This document shows positions 22,906 to 30,257 of a stretch of 33,079 bases of DNA, piece by piece (positions within the stretch are counted from its first letter, which is position 1; every line of letters starts with the position of its first letter). The notes below the pieces were generated by a model. That model did not search any database and was not told where the DNA came from. It saw nothing but the letters and a program-made list of their open reading frames with translations. The translations under genes and the position numbers were made by a program. Source of the stretch: Intestinimonas aquisgranensis (GTDB lineage Bacteria > Bacillota > Clostridia > Oscillospirales > Oscillospiraceae); NCBI GenBank assembly GCA_020687605.1, contig JAJEQY010000036.1, positions 1 to 33,079 of the forward strand. The letters are read 5' to 3'.

Positions 22906-24227
22906 GGATCTTCCTCCTCGGAAAGGGTTTCAGGGTAGGCTTCCCCCTGGATGAGCTCGTCTTCGTCCAACAGCACCCGGATGCCCCAGGGGGGCACCCG
23001 CTCTGGGAAGCCTTGTTGGGAGAGCATGACGAAAGCGGCGTCGTAAGTAGGCCGACGGGCGGGGTAGATTCCCAGGCCGTCGGTGAAGTACAGGAGCCCC
23101 CGCAGGTCCCGGAGCTCGCCCTTTTGGATCAGGCCGTCCACATGTTCAAAGACGGGCCGGAAGTCGGTGGCACTCTGACCGGCCAGCTGGAAGTGCTCCA
23201 TGGCGGCCTTCAATTCCTCTTCATTTGTGATAAGCTGGTCGGAGCGGATCTGGTCGTCGCACTGGAGGAGCCGCAGGCGGAAGGTGCGGAAAAAGCTCTC
23301 CGACTCCTTGAGAATGGTGTAGGTGTAGGAGAGGAATTCCCGCACCAGCTCCCCGGAGGTGGACATGGAGGTGTCGATGGCGATGACCAGGTCCCGGACC
23401 CGGCGGGTCTCCCGGGTCTCCAACGGCTCGATGAGGGGCATGTTGCCGTAGCGGCGCAGGCCATAGGCGTAGTATCCGTAGTCGAAGGCGTCGGCGTCCA
23501 CCCCCAGCTCCTCCCCCAGCACGGCGAAGCGCTGGAGGAAGGCCCGGTAGTTGTGCTTCTCCCGGGCCTCCACCTTCAGTTGCTCCAGAACCGCCTGACC
23601 GCCGGCGGCATTCTGGCTGAACACCGTCTCCATGCCGGTCTGTACCCGCTGGGCGGCCCGCTGCCACTGCTCCTCGTTCTCCTGGGTCCCCTTCTGGTCC
23701 CATAGACTGTGGTCGTCCTGGAGAAATTCCCGGGCCAGGGTGGCCCGCTCATAGGGGGAGGGGCGCTCCCGGCGAAAGGCACGGTAAATGGCCTCGGCGG
23801 TGAGGGCCTTGTCCCCGCCCCCCAGCCGGGCGTAGAGAGCCTGCCGACGGCTCACCGCCACCGGCGCGGCGAGGCATGGATAGGTGAGGCCGTCCAGGAC
23901 GGACTCCACCGCGATGTCGCAACACAGATCCCACAGCTCTCCATCCCGGCCTTTCCGCTTGGGAAGGTGGCGGAGGAGACAGTGGAGGACGGTGTGGAGA
24001 TAGGCCCGGCACACCAGGGCCCGGCTGCGCTCATACCGGGCGGAGAGCCAGGTGCCGCAGTAGTAGAGGGCCCGGCCGTCGGTGGCCAGGGTGGGGGTAT
24101 CAAAGCCGGTCTCCGGCCGAAGGGCGCCCAGGGCGGCGTCCAAAAAGGGCAGGTTGAGGTAGAGCTCGTTCCGGGCGGCAAATAGGATCTTTTGGCCCAA
24201 AGCCTGCCATTCACTGCGTTCTGCCAT
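22902..24227 (-). CDS. DUF2201-type metallopeptidase-like/VWA-like protein
   Basis: 441 aa. The N-terminal half resembles the putative metallopeptidase domain (DUF2201 N-terminal region), with H78-x3-H82-x4-H87 in AYLHTVLHCLLRH and a CCDIAVESVLDGL segment. The C-terminal half is VWA-like with a MIDAS-type D285-T-S287-M-S289 (VIAIDTSMSTSGEL). VWA proteins of this kind pair with MoxR ATPases, and the MoxR gene overlaps its stop by 4 bp. Start choice: a GTG at 24239 overlaps the stop of the LRR gene, but the ATG at 24227 has GAGG six bases upstream and is preferred. Whether the histidine motif binds zinc or cuts anything is not shown by sequence. Confidence 0.85.
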   Translation of the reverse strand: MAERSEWQALGQKILFAARNELYLNLPFLDAALGALRPETGFDTPTLATDGRALYYCGTWLSARYERSRALVCRAYLHTVLHCLLRHLPKRKGRDGELWDLCCDIAVESVLDGLTYPCLAAPVAVSRRQALYARLGGGDKALTAEAIYRAFRRERPSPYERATLAREFLQDDHSLWDQKGTQENEEQWQRAAQRVQTGMETVFSQNAAGGQAVLEQLKVEAREKHNYRAFLQRFAVLGEELGVDADAFDYGYYAYGLRRYGNMPLIEPLETRETRRVRDLVIAIDTSMSTSGELVREFLSYTYTILKESESFFRTFRLRLLQCDDQIRSDQLITNEEELKAAMEHFQLAGQSATDFRPVFEHVDGLIQKGELRDLRGLLYFTDGLGIYPARRPTYDAAFVMLSQQGFPERVPPWGIRVLLDEDELIQGEAYPETLSEEEDP

Positions 24228-24235
24228 GGTCCACC

Positions 24236-25213
24236 TCACAGATCGAAGGACTTGTCCAGGCCCTGCCCCGGGGCGGGGCGCAGGTCCTCCAGCAGGAGGG
24301 CCAGGGCTTCGGTGTTCCCCTGCTGCCGGGCGGCGTCACAGGCGGCGGAGCGCTGGGCGGGGGAGAGGACCTTTTGGGATAGGAGAAAGGAGAGCCCCTC
24401 GGTGTCCCGTCGGTCCAGCAGGAGGGCGACGGCTTCCGCTCCGTGGTCGGAGAGAGCGGCGCGGTAGGCCGCCTCCGCCCTGACGGAGAGCCGGAGGGGC
24501 CAGCGGAGCCGGTCCAGGGCCATCCGGCAGGCGGAGGGGAAGTCGTGCTCAGCCAGGAGCCGGTCCAGGCAGCCGTCGTAAGCGCCGAAGTCCACCACGC
24601 CGTTCTGGACACACTGACGGCAGGCGTAGCCGCCCCCCTGGATGCGGGTCTGGAAGATGTGGGGGGCGGCCAGAAGCTCCAGTTCCTCGTGCCAGGCGGG
24701 GAAGAAAAGCCGGGCCTCCTCCCCGGCGGGAAAGCGGAGGGCCACCTCCAGGTCGGCCACGCAGTCGGCCAGCAGGGGGCGCAGGCAGCTCCTGCCGTCC
24801 TCCCCCAAGGTCAGGGTGATCTTCCGGAGAGGACAGTTCATGAAGGAGTCGCTGCCCAGCCGCTCCACAGACCCGGTGAGAGTGAGGTGGGCCAGATTCC
24901 GGCAGTTATAGAAGGCGTAATCCCCCACGGTTTTGAGCCCGGCGGGGAGGACCAGGTCGAGGATAGCGGAGGCATCGTGTTGGGGTTCCGTGCCACCGCA
25001 GGTGACATGGACCTGAAAGGCGTCGGCGCAGCCGGAGAGATCGGGCACCCGCTGGGAGAGGGCGTAGGGTCCCAGGGCGGTCACCGGCTGGCCCAGAACC
25101 AAGTCGGGCAGCACGATATGGGCGGTGTCAGCGGCACAGCGCAGGATGGTGACGCCCTCCTGCGTTTTGCGGCAGGTGAGGAGCAGCTCGCTCTCACCGG
25201 TCTGTCGTTCCAT
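24236..25213 (-). CDS. Leucine-rich-repeat protein with ankyrin-like C-terminus
   Basis: 325 aa with no signal peptide, so probably cytoplasmic. About residues 85-150 look like BspA-type LRR_5 repeats (LPAGLKTVGDYAFYNCRNLAHLTLTGSVERLGSDSFMNC, shown here in part: YAFYNCRNLAHLTL). A Cys pair (ACRQC) is near residue 197. The C-terminal ~110 residues form helical pairs similar to ankyrin repeats (HDFPSACRMALDRL, HGAEAVALLLDRRD, GNTEALALLLEDL). It is first in the operon with the VWA and MoxR genes and could be the target-recognition partner. It begins with an ATG behind GGGAGGG. The domain call is by eye; its role is inferred. Confidence 0.8.
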   Translation of the reverse strand: MERQTGESELLLTCRKTQEGVTILRCAADTAHIVLPDLVLGQPVTALGPYALSQRVPDLSGCADAFQVHVTCGGTEPQHDASAILDLVLPAGLKTVGDYAFYNCRNLAHLTLTGSVERLGSDSFMNCPLRKITLTLGEDGRSCLRPLLADCVADLEVALRFPAGEEARLFFPAWHEELELLAAPHIFQTRIQGGGYACRQCVQNGVVDFGAYDGCLDRLLAEHDFPSACRMALDRLRWPLRLSVRAEAAYRAALSDHGAEAVALLLDRRDTEGLSFLLSQKVLSPAQRSAACDAARQQGNTEALALLLEDLRPAPGQGLDKSFDL

Positions 25214-25246
25214 ATCGGTTCCCTCCCTTCAGTTTTAGCAGGCAAC

Positions 25247-25275
25247 ATGATACCACCTCCGTCCCGACGAGGCAA
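25247..25275 (-). promoter_or_regulatory. Promoter of the LRR-VWA-MoxR operon
   Basis: Read on the minus strand: TTGCCT (25275-25270), a 17-bp spacer, TATCAT (25252-25247), with TG before the -10. The LRR gene starts 34 bp downstream. Confidence 0.7.
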
Positions 25276-25290
25276 GAGGGACAAATGGGC

Positions 25291-25324
25291 AAAAAAGGCT
25301 CCGCCGGTCACGACGGAGCCTTTT
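25291..25324 (-). terminator. Terminator of the lipoprotein gene
   Basis: An 11-bp stem AAAAGGCTCCG (25293-25303) with 25314-25324. Read leftward it ends in six Ts. Confidence 0.8.
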
Positions 25325-25349
25325 GAATCTGAGCGGGGACAGGGCTTAT

Positions 25350-25958
25350 TTATGCGTCGTCCATCTCGGAGAGAGTGGCCAGCAGAGAGGAGAAGGCAGC
25401 GTCGTCCTCCGTGGTGGAGAAGAGCATGATGTTGATGAGGTAATCCCCCTGCTTGCGCAGGTACTGCCGCTGATAGGGGGTGTCCTGGCCCTCCATGGTC
25501 AGGGGGACCATGAGGTAGGCGTGGCCGGGCAGCTGTACAGTGGAGGTGCTGCCCACAGAGTAGGTGGCGCCCTCAAGCTCGGCTCCAGACTTCAGGCCGT
25601 CAATATAGTCATTGGCGTTGCCGCTGTAACTTTGCACCAGGATGAGGATGCCGTTTCCGGTCTCAGTGTCCTTGGCGGAGAGCTCATAGTGGTAGACGGA
25701 GGCGGGGTCCTCGCCGGTGCCGCCCCGCTGGATATCCAGGGCCTTGTCGGCCTCGGCGCTCATGGCGTCCAGGTTCTCTTGACTGGTGGCCTCCCAGCCC
25801 TGGGGCAGGGTGAAGCGGAGATCCACAAAGGCATCGTAGAAGATGCTGTCCCTCCAGTAGCCGGGGGAGTAGTAGTTGCGTTTGTCTTCGCTGCAGCTCG
25901 TCAGCAGTACGCCCAGCAGGGCGGTCAGCAGGAGCAGCGCGATGGTGCGCTTTTTCAT
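25350..25958 (-). CDS. Putative lipoprotein of unknown function
   Basis: 202 aa. A lipoprotein signal peptide MKKRTIALLLLTALLGVLLT is followed by a lipobox Cys (LLTSC, about residue 22), so it should be anchored to the outer face of the membrane. The mature part is a compact mixed domain: FVDLRFTLPQGWEATSQENLDAM, then GHAYLMVPLTMEG and YLINIMLFSTTEDDAAFSSLL. This order (LRFTLPQGW ... LINIMLFS) resembles small clostridial lipoproteins that carry a PsbP/DUF-like fold, but I cannot name a family. The frame is open from 26024. The ATG at 25958 has AGGAGG and begins the signal peptide, so it is preferred. A -10 (25993-25998) precedes it and a terminator follows, so it appears to be a single-gene unit. 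Confidence 0.85.
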   Translation of the reverse strand: MKKRTIALLLLTALLGVLLTSCSEDKRNYYSPGYWRDSIFYDAFVDLRFTLPQGWEATSQENLDAMSAEADKALDIQRGGTGEDPASVYHYELSAKDTETGNGILILVQSYSGNANDYIDGLKSGAELEGATYSVGSTSTVQLPGHAYLMVPLTMEGQDTPYQRQYLRKQGDYLINIMLFSTTEDDAAFSSLLATLSEMDDA

Positions 25959-25992
25959 ATCTGTCCTCCTGTGCAGATGAGATTTATTCCGT

Positions 25993-25998
25993 ATCATA
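25993..25998 (-). promoter_or_regulatory. Extended -10 promoter of the lipoprotein gene
   Basis: Minus-strand TATGAT with a TGG directly before it (extended -10). The -35 position reads TTCCTT, which is weak. Confidence 0.45.
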
Positions 25999-26045
25999 CC
26001 ACAAACAATGGGAGAAAGGAACACCCATATGGATCTAACACGGGT

Positions 26046-27533
26046 TTAAATGAAATCCGGATTGCCGGAGTGTGTTTGGCGCTCTGAATCGCTGCCCTGC
26101 TGCATGGTGAGCATGCGGTAGATCATCCCGCCGTACCGGCGCTCCAGCTCGGGCACATCCCGATGATCAAAGCACCGGCAGGCGTTCAGGGACTGGAGGT
26201 GTTCCAGATATCGTTGGGCGGCCTGAATCAGGGTATCGCTCTGGACGGTGTAAAACATGGGCCCCTCCCCCGTCAGATAGGCGCCCGGACTCTTGAGAAA
26301 GAGCTTTTTGGGGCTCAGGTAGACCCCAAAGCCCGGCGGCGGTCCCGGCGGGAGGGCGTCGTCATCCAGGACAAAAAAGCGGATGTCGTGGTTGGCAAGG
26401 ACCCGGTCTTTGATGTTCTCCAGGTGCTCCAGGCGTTGGGCATATGACATGTGATAGGGGATGTCGGCAAAGAGCAGCTCACCGGTGTCCAGATAGCGCA
26501 GGAGGGAGGATTTGAGCAGGTAAAAGTCGATGTGGCTCTTTTGAAAGACCTCCTCCCAGGTGATGAACAGCCTCCTGAGGTCCCAGACGGGGCCTGCAGC
26601 GGGGCCGCCTGCCTGGAGGATGGGTTCGCAGACAGAGGGGGGCAGCAGGAATTCAAATCCATAGGGGGAGAAAAACTGGAACTGGTCCCGGCTGTAAAAA
26701 TCGGTGCGGTATCCGCCCCTGCGCATGTCCTCCGGCCGGGCGGGGCTCAGCAGGACGGGACGCTCAGAAAGGCGAGTCATGGCGGTTTCCCGCAGCTGGG
26801 CGCCCGCCGTTCCCCTGGACATCACAAGGGCGTCCAGCTCTCCGTGTCCGTCCATACTCATCAGCATGCCGCAGTGCTCGCCCACTGCCAGGAGCCCTTC
26901 CCGCTCCAGTCCCGCGCCATCGTACAGGGTGATAAAGCTCTCACGGTTTCGGCTTAAAAAGCCGTAGAGCAGCCCCATCTCCTCCTGTCCGCCCTGTTGG
27001 AAGGGGCTCAGGTCCAGGGCGGCGTGGATGTGAATTCCTTTGCCGTGGAAGAGGTGTTCCAGGGCAGGAAAATCCCGGCTTTTGAGCAGGGTGAGCAGAT
27101 CAATGGTGCAGAGCACGGTATCCCCTTTGCCGGGTGTCGGAATGGTCCGCAGCCGGTCCAGAATCTCATGGTGCCGGATGAGCAGCTCTGCTTCCGATGT
27201 GGCAGCGGTACCGGAGGCGGCCCGGTGGTGGGCGGAGGCATCGTAGGCCTCCTCCAAAAGGGCGGTGATCCGCTGCTCCAGCGCCCCGTTTCCTCTGGTT
27301 CCGGGAAAGGCGGCGTCAAAGGCGGCCTCCGCGCCATCCCGGCGGATGGCGTCTCCGAAAAAACGCCCCAGCGCCACATCCACCGTGTGGGCGGTCTTGG
27401 GCGCGGGGAGCAGGTCCTTGTTGCACCACTTGCTGATATAGGAGACGTCGTAGCCTACCTCGTCGGCCACCGCGTAGAGCTTGCTGCCCGTGAAGTCCAC
27501 CAGCCGCCGGAGCAGAGCGCCATACTCCGTCAT
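26046..27533 (-). CDS. Large HTH-domain protein, divergent from the acrylate operon
   Basis: 495 aa. A short N-terminal helix-turn-helix is visible at about residues 18-38 (KLYAVADEVGYDVSYISKWC, then NKDLLPAPKTA). The rest (about 60-495) is a large soluble domain I do not recognise. It has segments such as VLCTIDLLTLLKSRDFPALEHLF, DLSPFQQGGQEEMGLLYGFL and GVYLSPKKLFLKSPGAYL (parts). This looks like a DNA-binding head on a big sensor-like body. It is transcribed away from the lactate-dehydration operon across a 203-bp gap with a perfect 31-bp palindrome, so control of that operon is plausible but unproven. The frame is open from 27608; the ATG at 27533 has GGGAGGG 8 nt upstream and a promoter behind it, so it is the chosen start. 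Confidence 0.8.
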   Translation of the reverse strand: MTEYGALLRRLVDFTGSKLYAVADEVGYDVSYISKWCNKDLLPAPKTAHTVDVALGRFFGDAIRRDGAEAAFDAAFPGTRGNGALEQRITALLEEAYDASAHHRAASGTAATSEAELLIRHHEILDRLRTIPTPGKGDTVLCTIDLLTLLKSRDFPALEHLFHGKGIHIHAALDLSPFQQGGQEEMGLLYGFLSRNRESFITLYDGAGLEREGLLAVGEHCGMLMSMDGHGELDALVMSRGTAGAQLRETAMTRLSERPVLLSPARPEDMRRGGYRTDFYSRDQFQFFSPYGFEFLLPPSVCEPILQAGGPAAGPVWDLRRLFITWEEVFQKSHIDFYLLKSSLLRYLDTGELLFADIPYHMSYAQRLEHLENIKDRVLANHDIRFFVLDDDALPPGPPPGFGVYLSPKKLFLKSPGAYLTGEGPMFYTVQSDTLIQAAQRYLEHLQSLNACRCFDHRDVPELERRYGGMIYRMLTMQQGSDSERQTHSGNPDFI

Positions 27534-27566
27534 AACAGATCCCTCCCTGTGCTCCCTGTTTGGGTC

Positions 27567-27595
27567 AGTATACCATAGGTGGGACCACTTTTCAA
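27567..27595 (-). promoter_or_regulatory. Promoter of the HTH-protein gene
   Basis: Read on the minus strand: TTGAAA (27595-27590), a 17-bp spacer, TATACT (27572-27567), with an extended TGG before the -10. The 31-bp palindrome starts 3 bp upstream of the -35. Confidence 0.75.
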
Positions 27596-27598
27596 ATC

Positions 27599-27649
27599 CG
27601 CCATGCAACTTGATTCAAGTTGCATGGCGAATTCAAGTTTGATGCAACT
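27599..27649. promoter_or_regulatory. Perfect 31-bp palindrome plus second copy of its half-elements (candidate operator)
   Basis: Arms CGCCATGCAACTTGA (27599-27613) and TCAAGTTGCATGGCG (27615-27629) around a single T. Just to the right, TTCAAGTT (27632-27639) and ATGCAACT (27642-27649) repeat pieces of the palindrome. TTCAAGTT recurs at exactly 18 bp spacing. There is no T run, so it is unlikely to be a terminator. It lies between two divergent promoters. Confidence 0.7.
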
Positions 27650-27697
27650 CATTTCCAGAAAAGTCCATTGCATTTCATGGCTTCACGCTGCGGACCA

Positions 27698-27706
27698 TGC
27701 TACACT
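27698..27706 (+). promoter_or_regulatory. Possible extended -10 promoter of the acrylate operon
   Basis: TGCTACACT gives TACACT (27701-27706) with an extended TG. The -35 position (27678-27683, TGGCTT) is poor, which would suit a promoter needing an activator. The first gene starts 31 bp downstream. Confidence 0.4.
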
Positions 27707-27736
27707 GGTGCCACTTCAAAGGAAAGGGTGACCAAA

Positions 27737-28162
27737 ATGAAACCCCTGCGGATGCACCATGTGGGAGTGGTTCTCCCCACTGTGGAACAGGCGGAACGCC
27801 TCATCAAGCTCTTTGGCCTGGAGGTGGATTACCGAGGCTATGTAAAGAGCTATCACGCCGACCTGATTTTTACCAAGTATGGCCCACGGGAGAGCCCCAT
27901 TGAGTTCATCATCCCGCATGAGGGGGTGCTCACCCGCTTTAACGGCGGCAAGGGCGGCATCGCCCATATCGCTTTCGAGGTGGAGGATGTGGAGGCCGCC
28001 AGCCGGGAGCTGGAGGCACAGGGTCTGGAGATGCTGGAGAAGGAGGCGGTGGAGGGCACCTCCGATATCATCGTCAATTTCCTGCGGCCCCGGTACTCTG
28101 AGGGCATCCTCTTCGAACTGGTTCAGACCGTGGGTCCCATCGACCGCGGCGAACAGCACTGA
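27737..28162 (+). CDS. VOC-fold protein, methylmalonyl-CoA-epimerase-like
   Basis: 141 aa, one vicinal-oxygen-chelate domain made of two beta-alpha-beta-beta-beta halves. Likely metal ligands are H8 (MHHVGVV), H77 (GGIAHIAFEV) and E127 (ILFELVQT), with E56 (PIEFIIP) a fourth candidate. HIAFEVEDVEAASRELEAQG and the final ILFELVQ closely follow methylmalonyl-CoA epimerase style. The frame is open upstream from 27620, but the ATG at 27737 with AGGAAAGGG before it is the natural start. It is the first gene of the operon, 13 bp before the dehydratase activator. Given the neighbours, an acyl-CoA epimerase or racemase acting on lactoyl-CoA is possible; a glyoxalase- or dioxygenase-like role is the main alternative. 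The substrate is not determined. Confidence 0.85.
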   Translation: MKPLRMHHVGVVLPTVEQAERLIKLFGLEVDYRGYVKSYHADLIFTKYGPRESPIEFIIPHEGVLTRFNGGKGGIAHIAFEVEDVEAASRELEAQGLEMLEKEAVEGTSDIIVNFLRPRYSEGILFELVQTVGPIDRGEQH

Positions 28163-28175
28163 GGGAGGAAACAGC

Positions 28176-28967
28176 ATGTATACCATGGGCATCGACGTGG
28201 GCTCCGCCTCCTCCAAGGCCGTCATCCTCCGGGATGGCAAGGAGGTAGTGGCGGGTCTGGCCGTCCAGGCGGGCACCGGCAGCAGCGGGCCCGGCCGGGT
28301 GCTGGAGGAGATCACCGCGGTGAGCGGACTCGACCTGAAGGACATGGACTTCATCCTGGCCACCGGCTATGGCCGCACCGCCCTGCCGATGGCCAATAAG
28401 CAGATGAGCGAGATCACCTGTCACGCCAAGGGTGTCTTTTTCCAGGACCCCTCCGTCCGCACCATCATCGATATCGGCGGGCAGGACGTGAAGGCCATCG
28501 CCCTGGACGACCGGGGCGGCATCCGCCAGTTCTATATGAACGACAAGTGTGCCGCCGGTACAGGCCGGTTCCTGGAGGTCATGGCCCGGGTGCTGGAGGT
28601 GCCGCTGGAGGAGATGGCGGAGTACCACTTCCGTTCTAAAAATCCCGCCCAGGTGAGCAGCACCTGTACGGTCTTTGCCGAGTCCGAGGTCATTTCCCTC
28701 CTCTCCCGGGGGACGGCCAAGGAGGATATCATCGCCGGTGTCCACTTCAGCGTGGCGGCCAAGGCCTGTGCCCTGGCCCAGCGTGTGGGGGTCCGGCGGG
28801 AGGTGGTCCTGTGCGGCGGCGCCGCCAAGAACGGCGGTGTGGCCGACGCCATTGAGAAGGAACTGGGGGCGCCCCTGGTGGTGGCCCAAAACCCGCAGCT
28901 CACCGGCGCGCTGGGCGCCGCCCTGCTGGCCTATGAGGAAATGATGCGAAAGGAGCGTTCCGCATGA
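28176..28967 (+). CDS. lcdC: 2-hydroxyacyl-CoA dehydratase activator (ATP-dependent, Fe-S)
   Basis: 263 aa, the usual size for HgdC/LcdC/HadI. It belongs to the ASKHA ATPase fold, with GIDVGSASSKAVIL at the N-terminus, IIDIGGQDVKAI in the middle and VVLCGGAAKNGGV near the end. C125 (NDKCAAGTGRF) and C164 (SSTCTVFAES) are the two cysteines expected to hold one [4Fe-4S] cluster between two subunits. ATP hydrolysis drives a single low-potential electron into the dehydratase to start radical dehydration. The ATG has GGGAGGAA upstream. Its stop overlaps the start of the next gene by 4 bp (ATGA). Oxygen sensitivity is expected for the family, fitting a strict anaerobe. Confidence 0.95.
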   Translation: MYTMGIDVGSASSKAVILRDGKEVVAGLAVQAGTGSSGPGRVLEEITAVSGLDLKDMDFILATGYGRTALPMANKQMSEITCHAKGVFFQDPSVRTIIDIGGQDVKAIALDDRGGIRQFYMNDKCAAGTGRFLEVMARVLEVPLEEMAEYHFRSKNPAQVSSTCTVFAESEVISLLSRGTAKEDIIAGVHFSVAAKACALAQRVGVRREVVLCGGAAKNGGVADAIEKELGAPLVVAQNPQLTGALGAALLAYEEMMRKERSA

Positions 28968-30241
28968 GTGAGAAATCCACCCAAGAGATGACGGCGAAAG
29001 AGCTTCTGGCCTATTACCAGGCCAAGCTGGATGAGGAGGCCCGACAGGCCAAGGCCAACGGCAAGCTGGTGTGCTGGTCGGCTTCTGTGGCGCCGCCGGA
29101 GATGTGTGTGGCCATGGACATCGCCATGGTCTACCCTGAGACCCACGCCGCCGGCATCGGCGCCCGTAAGGGCGCCATGGACATGCTGGAGGTGGCCGAC
29201 CGCATGGGCTACTCCGTGGACTGCTGCTCCTACGGCCGGGTGAACATGGGCTATATGGAGCTGCTGAAGGAGGAGGCCATGACGGGCAAGACCCCCGAGG
29301 CCCTGGCCAATTCCCCTGCCGCCCGGGTGCCCCTCCCCGACCTGGTCATCACCTGCAACAACATCTGTAACACCCTCCTCAAGTGGTATGAGAATTTGGC
29401 CGCCGAGCTGAACATCCCCTGTATCGTCATCGACGTGCCCTTCAACCACACCATGCCGGTGTCCGAGCACGCCAAGGAGTACATCGCCGACGAGTTCCGC
29501 AACGCCATCTCCCAGTTGGAGGTCATCTGCGGCCGGCCCTTCGACTATGAGAAGTTCCATCAGGTCCGCCGCCAGACCCAGCGCTCCATCGCCCAGTGGA
29601 ACCGCATCGCCGCCATGAGCCGCTATAAGCCCTCCCCACTCAACGGCTTCGACCTCTTTAACTACATGGCCCTGGTGGTGTGTGCCCGCAGCCGCGACTA
29701 CGCCGAGATCACCTTCAAGAAGTTCGCCGACGAGCTGGAGGAGAAGTATAAGAAGGGCGAGTCCGCCTTCAAGGGTGCTGAGAAGAACCGGATTGCCTGG
29801 GAGGGCATCGCTGTGTGGCCCTATCTGGGACACACCTTCAAGACCCTGAAGAACCAGGGTACCATCATGACCGGCTCGGCCTACCCCAACATGTGGGACC
29901 TGACCTATGACGCCGAGGACGAATCCCTCCACTCCATGGCCGAGGCCTATACCCGCACCTATATCAACACCTGCCTGGAAAACAAGGTGGCCGTCCTGAG
30001 GCGGATCATGGAGGAGGGCCAGTGCGACGGCGTCCTCTATCACCTCAACCGCAGTTGCAAGCTCATGAGCTTTTTGAACGTGGAAACCGCTGAGCGCATC
30101 CAGGAGAAGAACGGTCTGCCCTATGTCAGCTTCGACGGCGATCAGACCGATCCCCGGAACTTTGCTCCCGCCCAGTACGATACCCGGGTCCAGGCCCTGG
30201 GCGAGATGATGGAGCAGGCTGCCGACGGCGGCCAGGCATGA
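28964..30241 (+). CDS. lcdA: (R)-lactoyl-CoA dehydratase alpha subunit (2-hydroxyacyl-CoA dehydratase)
   Basis: 425 aa. Motifs LVCWSASVAPPE, YPETHAAGIGARKGAMDML, DCCSYGRVNMGY (C87, C88), TCNNICNTLLKWYENLA (C131, C135) and HLNRSCKLMSFLNVETAE agree almost word for word with lactoyl-CoA dehydratase alpha as I remember it from Clostridium propionicum. The similarity looks closer than to 2-hydroxyglutaryl- or 2-hydroxyisocaproyl-CoA dehydratases. It carries cluster ligands and, with the beta subunit, removes water from (R)-lactoyl-CoA to give acryloyl-CoA after activation. It overlaps the activator gene by 4 bp and is followed after 16 bp by the beta subunit. Substrate choice is a memory-based judgement strengthened by the Pct gene in the operon. 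Confidence 0.92.
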   Translation: MSEKSTQEMTAKELLAYYQAKLDEEARQAKANGKLVCWSASVAPPEMCVAMDIAMVYPETHAAGIGARKGAMDMLEVADRMGYSVDCCSYGRVNMGYMELLKEEAMTGKTPEALANSPAARVPLPDLVITCNNICNTLLKWYENLAAELNIPCIVIDVPFNHTMPVSEHAKEYIADEFRNAISQLEVICGRPFDYEKFHQVRRQTQRSIAQWNRIAAMSRYKPSPLNGFDLFNYMALVVCARSRDYAEITFKKFADELEEKYKKGESAFKGAEKNRIAWEGIAVWPYLGHTFKTLKNQGTIMTGSAYPNMWDLTYDAEDESLHSMAEAYTRTYINTCLENKVAVLRRIMEEGQCDGVLYHLNRSCKLMSFLNVETAERIQEKNGLPYVSFDGDQTDPRNFAPAQYDTRVQALGEMMEQAADGGQA

Positions 30242-30257
30242 GGAAGGAGCGGAAGTC

